64,000 nt of DNA from Corynebacterium pseudodiphtheriticum DSM 44287 (lineage in GTDB: Bacteria; Actinomycetota; Actinomycetes; Mycobacteriales; Mycobacteriaceae): positions 123,930 to 187,929 of the forward strand of contig NZ_JIAH01000009.1 of assembly GCF_000688415.1 (NCBI RefSeq), read 5' to 3'. The notes beneath the pieces were generated by a model. The model worked only from the letters and a program-made list of their open reading frames with translations. It made no database searches and was not told the DNA's origin. The position numbers and the translations under genes are program-made. This document shows, in pieces, positions 50,176-58,810 of the stretch. Position 1 is the stretch's first letter. Each line of letters begins with the position of its first letter.

Positions 50176-50767
50176 CTATGCCTAAGCACAGAAAACAGAC
50201 AACACTGACAATGTTGACAGCGTAGGCAGAACAGACAGAACAGTAAGCAGAAGCAACACAAGCTTCGGCCAAAACAGAGTTAGCAATCAGAGTTATCAAC
50301 AATGTAATTCGGTTATCCACGAAGTTATCCACCGGTATTCATTGTGAAGAAACCCCGGGAAGTTATCCACAAGTCTTGTGGATAATGTGGAAAACCATGA
50401 TTGTAATTTACAGCCTCAAGTTTCACTTGAATGTTATTTAGGCAGCTAGAGGCACAGAATTGCAGAATTCACTGCACGGCTTTGTTCACAGCCAGTGAAA
50501 TAATTACCTGAAGTTTGTCCACAATTCATGTTTTTCACAAATTAGTCCACAGATTGTGGATAACTTTGTCGACAAGTTGTGGTCAGCTAGTAGAAAAATC
50601 CCCATGGTTATCCACAACAATTCACAAGTTGTGGACACCATGGGGATGGCATCGTACGCCGCGGATGGCGTCGGGGCTAGGGCGTGGTTGGGGTTAGGGC
50701 GTCGGGGTTAGTGCGTGGTCTGGTTTAGCAACGAGGTATAGGAAACGGCAGACACCGGCATCTGTAA
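50176..50767. other. Gene-free region with dense DnaA-box cluster
   Basis: Four perfect DnaA boxes: 50363-50371 (plus), 50377-50385 (minus), 50555-50563 (minus) and 50608-50616 (plus). One-mismatch boxes: TTATCAACA (50293), TTATCCACG (50313), TTATCCACC (50325), TTGTCCACA (50515); the variant TGTGGAAAA lies at 50386. The first two perfect boxes form a palindrome with a 2-base centre. A 20-base-arm hairpin spans 50598-50647. Box density is at least that of the oriC segments, yet it lies about 34 kb away. A titration or secondary initiation site is possible. Confidence 0.75.
50598..50647. repeat. Long hairpin containing a DnaA box
   Basis: Arms ATCCCCATGGT-TA-TCCACAAC (50598-50618) and its near-complement (50628-50647) flank the 9-base loop AATTCACAA. 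No T-run follows, so it is unlikely to be a simple terminator. Confidence 0.7.
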
Positions 50768-51949
50768 TTAGTGGGCTGGTTCGGTGGGTTGTGCACAGCC
50801 GATAGAAAATTCCTCGTTACGGTCCGGGTTCTCCGGGTATTCCAGGAGCATGCGGGAATAAATCCGGGCGTTGTAGCCACATTCCTCGCGGTTATCCAAA
50901 GTCAGACGCACCGGGAAGGTTGCAAATTCACCATCGGCGCACAGCGGATCACAATTGTTTATCCACGCGGTGCCGGTGGCAGTAGCGGTGTCAGCGCCCC
51001 AGTTTTCCCATTCGAGATCTTCCACGTAATAGTTATTGTCCGCGCAGGCGGTCGAAATCATCTCGGGGCCTTCCAACCCAGTGACGTGTACACAATCCAC
51101 GATTGCGGTGGCAGAAACCTCCGTGGTGATCCCCGGCCCTACTAAACCATGTACGCGCACTAACTGTCCGGTTGCCGGAATCACCGAAAAACTGAGCTGA
51201 TCCACGTCGCGGATCACGGTTACTACTTCGTCGTCACCGCCGGTCGTGGATTGCTCCACACCAGCCAAGTCATTGCCGTCTAGTGAGGCCATCAGCTCAT
51301 ATAACACTTTTTGCTGTGCACTGGATAAAGCCGGGTGTAACAGCAACTTCAAAACGCCACGTGCAGTGGAATCATCCAAAGAATCTGCAAGTGCGCGCAG
51401 GCTTTCAGTATCCGCGCCGGTGGCTTGTAGCTGCACTGGATCCACGGATAGGTTGCGGTCTGCATTCTGTAATTCGGCCGGCGCATTGTTGCTTTGCGCC
51501 GTGGAGGTTCGCACCTGCCCATCGGCGGAAACTTCGTACGCGGTAGAAACGAACTCTTCGCCTAAGCGATCGGTGCGCTCCAGGTATTCCTGGGCGGTGA
51601 CCGCAATGTCAGTGGCATCGGCAGCGTGTAGGGAAGATTCACCGGCAGTGGCCAGGATTTCTTCGGCTGTGGCGGTAGCTTCCTGCCCGTTGAACAGGTT
51701 TGGCAACAAGCCGGTACCCAGCGCGATAGCGCTGACGGCAGCGGCAGCACCCAGCAACCAGCGGCCGCTGTTGCTACGGCCAGCTCCAAAGCCAGAGCCA
51801 GCGCGCGACCCAAGACCAGCGCGGGCGTCTCCCAGAATCGCCTGCAGGTGTTTTTCGCTGCGGCGTCGTTCCAACTCGTTCAGCTCGGGGTTACGGACCG
51901 GGTTGGCGTCGGCAAGTTGCCGGGTGAGCTCGTCATCAAAATGTGTCAT
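50768..51949 (-). CDS. Membrane-anchored protein, likely anti-sigma partner
   Basis: The 393-residue protein has a cytoplasmic N-terminus (~1-63; ELNELERRRSEKHLQAILG), one membrane segment (~64-84; WLLGAAAAVSAIALGTGLLP) and an extracellular domain with at least six cysteines near the C-terminus. This layout, and its ATG overlapping the ECF sigma stop by one base (TAATG), match CU044_5270-like or anti-sigma proteins. The cytoplasmic part lacks a clear zinc motif (HxxxCxxC), so the mechanism is unclear. Confidence 0.65.
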   Translation of the reverse strand: MTHFDDELTRQLADANPVRNPELNELERRRSEKHLQAILGDARAGLGSRAGSGFGAGRSNSGRWLLGAAAAVSAIALGTGLLPNLFNGQEATATAEEILATAGESSLHAADATDIAVTAQEYLERTDRLGEEFVSTAYEVSADGQVRTSTAQSNNAPAELQNADRNLSVDPVQLQATGADTESLRALADSLDDSTARGVLKLLLHPALSSAQQKVLYELMASLDGNDLAGVEQSTTGGDDEVVTVIRDVDQLSFSVIPATGQLVRVHGLVGPGITTEVSATAIVDCVHVTGLEGPEMISTACADNNYYVEDLEWENWGADTATATGTAWINNCDPLCADGEFATFPVRLTLDNREECGYNARIYSRMLLEYPENPDRNEEFSIGCAQPTEPAH

Positions 51950-52473
51950 TATGACCGACCTAAGTTTTCTGGTTCCAACACTTCTTTGAGTCTGGTGCGT
52001 GCACGGTGCAGTTTCACGCGCGCGTTATTTTCGGTGATACCTAAACTGGCAGCGATATCCGGAATGCTCAACTGCTCCCACGCATGCAGGGCGATGATGT
52101 CGCGATCCGCAAAAGACAGTGCGTTTAATGCGCGGTTGATATCGAGCGACAAATCAGCGACCTGGCTGAAGTCGTCGGCAGCAATCTGGTCAAGCTCCGC
52201 CTCTTCTTCTACGCGGTCCTGGCGGGCGGACTTGCCGCGGTAATATTCCTTGACCACATTGCCGGCGATGCCATACAGCCACGGCAAGGGGCGCTGCGGG
52301 TCTTGCAGTGATGAAAAATTCGCCCACGCGCGTCCGAAAACATCCGCGCAGTATTCCTCCGCGACCGCAGCCGCAACGCGTCGGCGAAGGTAGGCCAAAA
52401 TCTGCGGGTAGTGTTCCCGGTAGATAGTGGTGAAGGTCGCCTGATCTTGCGACGACCGATAATCGCTGGTCAC
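51949..52473 (-). CDS. ECF-type sigma factor
   Basis: The 174-residue protein shows region 2 (FTTIYREHYPQILAYLRRRV, CADVFGRAWANF, LPWLYGIAGNVVKEYYRGKS) and region 4 (RDIIALHAWEQLSIPDIAAS, NNARVKLHRARTRLKEVL). It is distinct from SigM at 5.8 kb. GTG start 52473 with AGGAATT upstream. The translationally coupled membrane protein downstream is the likely regulator. Targets are unknown; the small exported protein directly upstream is a candidate. Confidence 0.88.
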   Translation of the reverse strand: MTSDYRSSQDQATFTTIYREHYPQILAYLRRRVAAAVAEEYCADVFGRAWANFSSLQDPQRPLPWLYGIAGNVVKEYYRGKSARQDRVEEEAELDQIAADDFSQVADLSLDINRALNALSFADRDIIALHAWEQLSIPDIAASLGITENNARVKLHRARTRLKEVLEPENLGRS

Positions 52474-52551
52474 AGATAATTCCTACTGCGCGGGGTGCTT
52501 TGCGGGTACTAATGCAGGGGTTACCGTTAGGGCCGTTGCTTAATTAATTGC

Positions 52552-52935
52552 CTAATTGATAGCGACGGTATCTGTTACGCCCGACGAACAGGTGATGGTA
52601 GCGGTGGCGTCTTCGTCAGTGAAATCTGCCGGGACGGTGACGTAACCGATGAGCTTGCCGACGTCCGCACCCGGAGACATAGTGGTCGACTCGCCGAAGC
52701 TGGTGTCCAGATCTGCCCGGACGTCTTGGCCTGGGCAGGTAGCTGCGATGAGAAGCTCTTCGCCCGGCTGTACGATGCCGTCGACGGTGACATCCAAGTT
52801 TTCGTTCTGGCCGGTGACCTCAAAAGCATTTTCGCTGAATGGCTCCTGAGCGGAGGTTGCCAGTGCGATGCCGCCACCGGCAATAGCTACGGTTCCGATG
52901 ATTCCGGCAGTGATAGCAGTGCCACGAGTTTTCAT
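52552..52935 (-). CDS. Small exported protein, unknown
   Basis: A 127-residue protein with an N-terminal signal peptide (MKTRGTAITAGIIGTVAIAG ... ALATSAQ). The mature part is acidic, beta-rich in character, with two cysteines (IAATCPGQD and ITCSSGV) likely bridged. ATG 52935 with AAGGAGA. It lies 78 bases upstream of the sigma gene on the same strand. No family recognised. Confidence 0.7.
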   Translation of the reverse strand: MKTRGTAITAGIIGTVAIAGGGIALATSAQEPFSENAFEVTGQNENLDVTVDGIVQPGEELLIAATCPGQDVRADLDTSFGESTTMSPGADVGKLIGYVTVPADFTDEDATATITCSSGVTDTVAIN

Positions 52936-53028
52936 GTTGTTTCTCCTTAACTCACGGGCTTGAAGTGCTTACGTCTTGTATGTGTTCCTAAACCCGGAGT
53001 TATTACATGTGGGGAGAAAAAAGTTTTG

Positions 53029-53065
53029 CTAGCCCTGTTTTTACTGGTGGCAGGGCTAGTAGCGC
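53029..53065 (-). terminator. Terminator after crgA
   Basis: CTAGCCCTG (53029-53037) pairs with CAGGGCTAG (53051-53059); read on the minus strand it is followed by CAAAACTTTTTT. Confidence 0.75.
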
Positions 53066-53112
53066 AAAGTGGTTTGGGTAGTCAGGCTGGTTGGGTTGGT
53101 TGGCTTGGAAGA

Positions 53113-53385
53113 CTAGCGCCACCCCATGGTCATCAACAGACCAATGATGAACAGGCCAAAGCCAATGCCGTAGTTCCAGGCCTGCAAGTCCCGCATGAAC
53201 GGAATCGACGGGCCAGCCAGGTAGTTGATCACGAGGTACAGCAACCCAGCCAGGATGAAGAAAAACATCAAGCCCTTGTACCACTTCGGGGTGCCGCCGG
53301 TATTGATCTTGACCGGGGTGCGGCTGGCGCTGGAGGACTGGCCGGAGAACTGGTTGCTAGATTGTGAGACCTTTGCCTTAGGCAT
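53113..53385 (-). CDS. crgA: Cell division protein CrgA
   Basis: A 90-residue protein with a Ser/Gln-rich N-terminus and two membrane segments ([20 protein letters not shown] and [20 protein letters not shown]), the CrgA/UPF0233 pattern. It helps assemble the division machinery and contacts FtsZ, FtsQ and PBPs in mycobacteria. Position beside pknB matches Rv0011c. Confidence 0.93.
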   Translation of the reverse strand: MPKAKVSQSSNQFSGQSSSASRTPVKINTGGTPKWYKGLMFFFILAGLLYLVINYLAGPSIPFMRDLQAWNYGIGFGLFIIGLLMTMGWR

Positions 53386-53501
53386 GATGCACCTTCATCA
53401 AAATCGTCGTTGGGTTAGGGATAGTTTAATGCTGTTTAGTTTAACAGCGCCGCGTCCTGATAAGCAGGACGACGACGCTGTAGGGGGCGTGCAGTTTTCC
53501 G

Positions 53502-55565
53502 TTACGGCACCAGGGCGCGCAGATTGAATTCGTAGAAGCGGACGTTAATTTCCTGGTCCTTGCGAATCGTCTCGCCTGGCGACGGGCTAGTAACTGCAAT
53601 CAAGCCTTGGTCGGTGACCACGGCAGTGTCGACTGGTTCACCGGTAAGTAACTTCGACTCACTTGCTTCCCAGCCTGCATCACGCAGGGCGTTTAATGCT
53701 TGGCTGCGGTTTTTCCGCGTGATATCCGGCATAGTCGTCAACAAGCCATTGGATACTTCGACGCGCACATCGGAACCCTCTGGGCGCATCTGGCCAGCAC
53801 CATCCACACCGAGCACGCGATCGGCTGGCTCCAGTGAATCCACAAACTGTGGTTTTGGCACGAAGCCCAAAGATTCCAGTGTCTCGCGAGCTTGACTCCA
53901 CTTCATGCCAGTTAAGCTTGGCACTCGCACGTCGACGATCTCCGGGCCCCGGGAAATGGTTACTCGCACCCTGGAACCTTTCGGCAAATTAGCGCCAGCT
54001 GCTGGTTCATGGCGGGTGATCCGGCCCTGCTCGATGGAATCTGAAAACTCCTCGTCAACCTCCGGCTCTAGTTCTAGACCAACTTCGGCCAGTGCGGCTG
54101 ATGCTTCCTGTGGGGTCATATTCACCAGACGCGGAACCTGGGTGTCTTCTTTACCCGTCGACACCGTCACGGTCACCGTGGTGTTGCGTTGCAATTGTGA
54201 ACCCACACTCGGATTGGTGCGCACGACGTGGTGTTCTGGAATTTCTGGATCTGGCGCGTCGACGATTTCTGGGCGCAGGCCAACCTCTTCAAGCTTCGCG
54301 ATGGCCTCGTTGCGTTCCAATCCAATGATATTCGGCACTGACACGGTCTCGGATTGCGCGAGGTTATCCGACTGTCTGCGCGAGTCCCGGTCGTTGAGCA
54401 CACTCCAGGCATAGCCAGCGCCAATCACCAGTAGCGCAACCATAATAAACGCGACTAACCAGCGTAAATGGCTTGACGGTTTCGCTGTTGTCGCCGTTGG
54501 AGGTGCCGTGTGCGCGCCCGGGGCATTGGCTGGTAGTGCTCGCGCTGCTCCGGCGGCCGTACCAGCTGCACTAGCTGGACCTGGCGCACCGGCCATCGCG
54601 GTTTCTGGGTACGCCTGCTGCGGTTGTGCAGCATGAGTTTCTGGATAACCGACGGTTTGGGTTGGGAATTGCTCCTGCGAAGGTGCCACATGCGCGCGGG
54701 CCGCCTGAGTCACGGAGCCACGGGACAAAAGCTCGAGATCCTGGCCCATCTCGGCGGCAGATTGATAGCGATCGCCTGGGTGCTTCGCCATGGAGGTCAT
54801 CACCACGGCATCGACGTTTAGTAACGCGGTTGGGGCCAAGTCTATCTCTGGCATGCGTTCCGACGGTGGGGTGACGTCTTCTTGCACGTGTTGGTAGGCC
54901 ACGGCAAACGGAGTTTCGCCCTGGAACGGGGTGCCGCCGGTGATTGCCTCGTACAGCACGCAACCCAGCGCGTATACATCTGAGCGCGCATCCGCATTCT
55001 TGCCACGAGCCTGCTCCGGCGAAAGGTATTGCGCGGTACCGATGACTGCGGATGTCTGTGTCATTGCCGACGTGGAATCATCCAAGGCACGGGCGATGCC
55101 GAAATCCATCACCTTCACCATTCCGGTGTTGGTGAGCATAATATTTGCTGGTTTAATATCGCGGTGGATGATGCCAGCGTCATGACTGGCTTGCAATGCA
55201 GAGCACACCGGCTGCAGAATCTCGGCGGCCTCTTGCGGGCTCATTGGCCCGTCATTGCGCAGCAGATCCCGTAGCGTATTACCGTGGATGCGCTCCATCA
55301 CGATGTATGGAATGCCGATACCGTCGATGGTTTCTTCGCCGGTGTCATAGACTGCCACGATATTCGGGTGGTTCAGCTTCGACGAGTTGCGTGCTTCCCG
55401 GCGGAAACGTTCGCGGAAGTTCATATCCCGCGCCATCTCGGAACGCAGCATCTTGACTGCGACGTCGCGTCCCAACAAAGTATCCTGCGCCGCGTATACA
55501 TCAGACATGCCACCGCTGCCGATGGTCTCGCCTAGTTCATAGCGCTGCGCCAAGCTGTAATTCAT
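53502..55565 (-). CDS. pknB: Serine/threonine kinase PknB with PASTA repeats
   Basis: The 687-residue sensor kinase has a complete kinase domain: GSGGMSDVY loop, Lys38, HRD (134-136) and DFG (154-156). A juxtamembrane Ala/Pro-rich region follows, then one membrane segment (~368-390) and four extracellular PASTA repeats (~402-680; SVPNIIGLERNEAIAKLEEV is the first), which sense muropeptides or lipid II. It controls growth and cell shape; CwlM, MurJ and the FHA proteins in this window are its expected partners. It starts 2 bases after the pknA stop. Confidence 0.96.
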   Translation of the reverse strand: MNYSLAQRYELGETIGSGGMSDVYAAQDTLLGRDVAVKMLRSEMARDMNFRERFRREARNSSKLNHPNIVAVYDTGEETIDGIGIPYIVMERIHGNTLRDLLRNDGPMSPQEAAEILQPVCSALQASHDAGIIHRDIKPANIMLTNTGMVKVMDFGIARALDDSTSAMTQTSAVIGTAQYLSPEQARGKNADARSDVYALGCVLYEAITGGTPFQGETPFAVAYQHVQEDVTPPSERMPEIDLAPTALLNVDAVVMTSMAKHPGDRYQSAAEMGQDLELLSRGSVTQAARAHVAPSQEQFPTQTVGYPETHAAQPQQAYPETAMAGAPGPASAAGTAAGAARALPANAPGAHTAPPTATTAKPSSHLRWLVAFIMVALLVIGAGYAWSVLNDRDSRRQSDNLAQSETVSVPNIIGLERNEAIAKLEEVGLRPEIVDAPDPEIPEHHVVRTNPSVGSQLQRNTTVTVTVSTGKEDTQVPRLVNMTPQEASAALAEVGLELEPEVDEEFSDSIEQGRITRHEPAAGANLPKGSRVRVTISRGPEIVDVRVPSLTGMKWSQARETLESLGFVPKPQFVDSLEPADRVLGVDGAGQMRPEGSDVRVEVSNGLLTTMPDITRKNRSQALNALRDAGWEASESKLLTGEPVDTAVVTDQGLIAVTSPSPGETIRKDQEINVRFYEFNLRALVP

Positions 55566-55567
55566 TG

Positions 55568-57379
55568 TTATTCCGTCTCCTGCTCAGCCGCGCCCAGTGG
55601 GCGGGATCCACCAGATTGCTGGTTGCCAGCTGCGGCGCCGACGTTGCCAGCGTTCCCAGTATTGCCAGCGTTGCCTGGGTTCCTGTTTCCAGACTGGCCC
55701 TGGTTAGCACCGTGCCCGACACCAGCGCCGGCACCGTGCCCGGACTGGCCGGACTGGCCAGAATGGGACTGGCCTGACTGTCCCGACTGGCTGGTCTGTC
55801 CGCCGCGTTGGCCGATACCAGAGGTGGCGTCGGTAACGTCTTCATTGGCATCATTTCCAGCGTCTCCGCCGGTTTGTCCGCCTTGCTGGCCTTGGCCACC
55901 GGGCTGCTGATTTGGCGCTTGTGGTGCGTTGCCACCGTTACCAGTACCAGCGCCATTGCCGGAACCGCCAGCACCGCCGGAACCTTGCCCGGCACCCGTA
56001 CCACCAGAACCACCAGCGCCGCCGGAGCCACCCGAGCCCTGGCCGCCACCAGAACCACCAGAACCACCCTGGTTTGCGGGGGGATTAACCCATTCAGTCA
56101 CGATGACTGGGTCGGTCTCACTCGGTTGCGTTGATGATGCTGGGCTGCGGTCCAAGATGCCGTCGAGAGCGTTGCTGTAGGTTGCCATGAACCACAGGGC
56201 AAGAGCGGCAATACCAGCGATCACGACGGCAACGAACATGCCACAGCCAAAACCAGCTCCGGCGCTCGAATTTTTCTTTTGGTGCACGGGCTGTATTACT
56301 GGGGCCACTGTGGCTTGGCCGGCACCGGTATAAGGGTGCCCCACTGCAGGTTGTTGCACCTGCGCTACGTGGCTAGCTGGAGCAGGCACAGGCTGCGGGG
56401 TACGCGGCCGCGCAGTGGATGGGCTGGCGGTGCGCGCGTTCGTTACCTGGCTCAGTTGTTGCGTCGAAGCCGAAGGCGCCGGTTCTTGCGCGACCGTCGC
56501 CAAGGCAGCCGATTTTGGTGCCGGTGGGCGTTGCCCCAAGCGCACCTTGGATGCGGCTACCGCGAATTCGTTGCCGTCAGCAAAACGCGTATAGGCATCT
56601 TTACGCAGCGCAATACCAATCAATTCGCGCGCCGGGGCACTGACTTGCGTCGACAAGGCTTCTGGCGCTTGGTTGATGTGTGCCAGTGCCACCGAAACGG
56701 AAGAATCTCCGTGGAACGGGCGCTTTCCGGCTAACATCTCGTAGCCGACGACGCCCAGGGAATACACATCCGATGCTGGGGTGACGGAGTGGCCTTGCGC
56801 CTGTTCGGGGGAAACATACTGCGCGGTGCCCACCACCATTCCGGTGCGGGTCAGTGGGACGGCCTCGGCGGCTTTCGCGATACCAAAATCGGCGATTTTC
56901 ACTCGACCGTTTTGTGTAATGAGTAGGTTGCCCGGCTTGATATCGCGGTGCACCAAACCCATGCGATGGATAATGGACAAGCCATGTGCGGCTTGTTCCA
57001 ACACGTCGAGCGCGAGTGATTCATCCAGGTTGCCTTCGCGTTGCAAAAGATCGGCTAGCGATTCACCGCGAACATATTCCATGACGATGAAGCAGAACGT
57101 GTGGCCATTATCTTCCGTGATTTCGCCATAGTCGTAAGTGGCGACCACATTGTCGGATTCGATGGAACGCGCGGCATTGGCCTCGTTGCGGAAGCGATCC
57201 AAAAACTCGTTGTTGTCGGAAAACTCTGGGCGCAGAATCTTGATCGCCACTTCGCGGTCGTTCGCGTGGTCGTCGGCAAGCCACACCGTGGACATGCCGC
57301 CGTGGCCTATGACCCATTGCAGCTCATAGGCATCGCCAACCAGAGTCTGAATGCTTTCGCGGTTGTTCACATCAGCCAT
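55568..57379 (-). CDS. pknA: Serine/threonine kinase PknA with long Gly-rich tail
   Basis: The 603-residue kinase has all catalytic marks: GHGGMSTVW, Lys47, HRD (144-146), DFG (164-166) and APE-like SPEQ. After a Pro/Ala-rich linker there is a membrane segment (~376-398). The remaining ~200 residues are outside the cell; from ~432 on they are almost entirely Gly, Ser, Gln, Asn and Ala. This tail is much longer than in typical PknA and has no recognisable domain. It is upstream of pknB and downstream of pbpA. Confidence 0.95.
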   Translation of the reverse strand: MADVNNRESIQTLVGDAYELQWVIGHGGMSTVWLADDHANDREVAIKILRPEFSDNNEFLDRFRNEANAARSIESDNVVATYDYGEITEDNGHTFCFIVMEYVRGESLADLLQREGNLDESLALDVLEQAAHGLSIIHRMGLVHRDIKPGNLLITQNGRVKIADFGIAKAAEAVPLTRTGMVVGTAQYVSPEQAQGHSVTPASDVYSLGVVGYEMLAGKRPFHGDSSVSVALAHINQAPEALSTQVSAPARELIGIALRKDAYTRFADGNEFAVAASKVRLGQRPPAPKSAALATVAQEPAPSASTQQLSQVTNARTASPSTARPRTPQPVPAPASHVAQVQQPAVGHPYTGAGQATVAPVIQPVHQKKNSSAGAGFGCGMFVAVVIAGIAALALWFMATYSNALDGILDRSPASSTQPSETDPVIVTEWVNPPANQGGSGGSGGGQGSGGSGGAGGSGGTGAGQGSGGAGGSGNGAGTGNGGNAPQAPNQQPGGQGQQGGQTGGDAGNDANEDVTDATSGIGQRGGQTSQSGQSGQSHSGQSGQSGHGAGAGVGHGANQGQSGNRNPGNAGNTGNAGNVGAAAGNQQSGGSRPLGAAEQETE

Positions 57380-57382
57380 AAA

Positions 57383-58810
57383 TTATTGCCCCCTGCCAAA
57401 GTCGAGCAGAGCCCGGCCCAGCGGTGCGGCAACAGAGCCACCGGTAGCACCTTCGCCTTGGCCGCCACCGTTCTTGACGACGACAGCCACCGCCAAGTCT
57501 GCATCCGGCAGGTATGCCACGTACCAGGTGTGCGGGGCGGAGCCTTCTGCGTGTTCTGCGGTACCCGTCTTGGACGCCACATCGGGAGCGGAGGCGCCGA
57601 GGGTGTGTTGCTCCGAAGCCAGCATCATTTGTTCGATGGTTGCTGCGGTTTCTTCCGGGATCGCGCGGTTTAGTGAGTGCGGTTTCGTCGTAGTGATATC
57701 ACGCAGGTTGGAACTGGTGATCTTGTCGACGACGTAAGGCTTCATCCGCTCACCGTTGTTCGCGATAGTTGCTGCCATCACGGCTGCCTGTAATGCGGAC
57801 ATGGTGACATCGCGCTGACCAATCGAGGACTGTCCTAGCGCAGCCGGGTCTGGTAGGTCGCCGAGTGCGCCCGGTGAGGTGGGAATGCCCAGGTCATAGG
57901 TTTCTCCGATGCCGAAGGCATGCGCGGTGTTGCGCAGTGCTTCGTCGCCGATGTCGATACCCATTTCAACGAAGGCTGTGTTGCAGGAGTACTGGAATGC
58001 AGTCAGCAAACTCACCGCATCCGAACCGGCACACGCTTGACCGGCGTAGTTCGTCAGCTCTGTGGTTGTATTCGGCAATGTGATTGACGGTGCGCCGGTC
58101 AGTGTTGATTCTGGACCGTAACCAGCTTCGATACCCGCAGCGGTGGTGATGATCTTGAAGATGGAACCCGGTGGCAGCGTTTCTTGGGTGGCGTGGTTCA
58201 ACAGCGGGTTTCCGTCCGTGCTGGTCAACTCTGCCCAGGAATTTTCTGCGCCGTCACCGAGTAACGCGTTTTGGTCGAAGCTTGGGGTGGAAGCCATGGC
58301 TTTTACCGCGCCTGTCGACGGTTGAATAGCGACGGAGGCACCTTGGTAGCCCAGTTCGGCCAGCTGCTGGTAAGCAAATTGCTGCATTTCTGGGTTGATG
58401 GTCAACTCCAGGTTGGCGCCGTTTGGTTGCTTGCCGGTGATCACATCGCGCCAATTGGTGCTCAGCAAAGAAGGGTCAGTGCCGTTGAGGATCTCATTGT
58501 GGGACTGTTCCAACTGCGAAGCGCCGAATTGATTCGACAGATAGCCGACGATATTGCTGAATGCCGGTGGGTTGGTTGGATAGTTACGGGAGTAAGTTTC
58601 ATCTGCGTTCGGCAACGACTCGGCCAAGACTTGCCCGCCGGCAGAAATTTGGCCGCGTGCGATGGTTTGGGAGTCGTAGAAGCCACGCTGGTTCGCTGGG
58701 TGGTTGGCGTACTTGTCTTCCTGGAAGGCCTGCACGATGGTCAGGTTAACCAGCAGGATGATTGTCAGAATGATCGCAAATACGGCGACTAGGCGAATGG
58801 AACGGTTCAT
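57383..58810 (-). CDS. pbpA: Class B penicillin-binding protein PbpA
   Basis: The ~475-residue transpeptidase crosslinks septal or polar peptidoglycan. It has an N-terminal membrane anchor (LVAVFAIILTIILLVNLTIV) and the three active-site motifs: SxxK in PPGSIFKII, SxN in YSCNTAF, KTG in SKTGTAEH. ATG 58810 overlaps the rodA stop by four bases (ATGA) and is preferred over upstream starts. RodA-PbpA coupling fits the polymerase-transpeptidase pair. Confidence 0.95.
   Translation of the reverse strand: MNRSIRLVAVFAIILTIILLVNLTIVQAFQEDKYANHPANQRGFYDSQTIARGQISAGGQVLAESLPNADETYSRNYPTNPPAFSNIVGYLSNQFGASQLEQSHNEILNGTDPSLLSTNWRDVITGKQPNGANLELTINPEMQQFAYQQLAELGYQGASVAIQPSTGAVKAMASTPSFDQNALLGDGAENSWAELTSTDGNPLLNHATQETLPPGSIFKIITTAAGIEAGYGPESTLTGAPSITLPNTTTELTNYAGQACAGSDAVSLLTAFQYSCNTAFVEMGIDIGDEALRNTAHAFGIGETYDLGIPTSPGALGDLPDPAALGQSSIGQRDVTMSALQAAVMAATIANNGERMKPYVVDKITSSNLRDITTTKPHSLNRAIPEETAATIEQMMLASEQHTLGASAPDVASKTGTAEHAEGSAPHTWYVAYLPDADLAVAVVVKNGGGQGEGATGGSVAAPLGRALLDFGRGQ

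Noticed and set aside
50415..50432. TCAAGTTTCACTTGA as a regulatory palindrome
   Set aside because: It is a short inverted repeat (TCAAGT/ACTTGA) in AT-rich DNA that fits neither parS nor DnaA boxes, and no gene follows closely.
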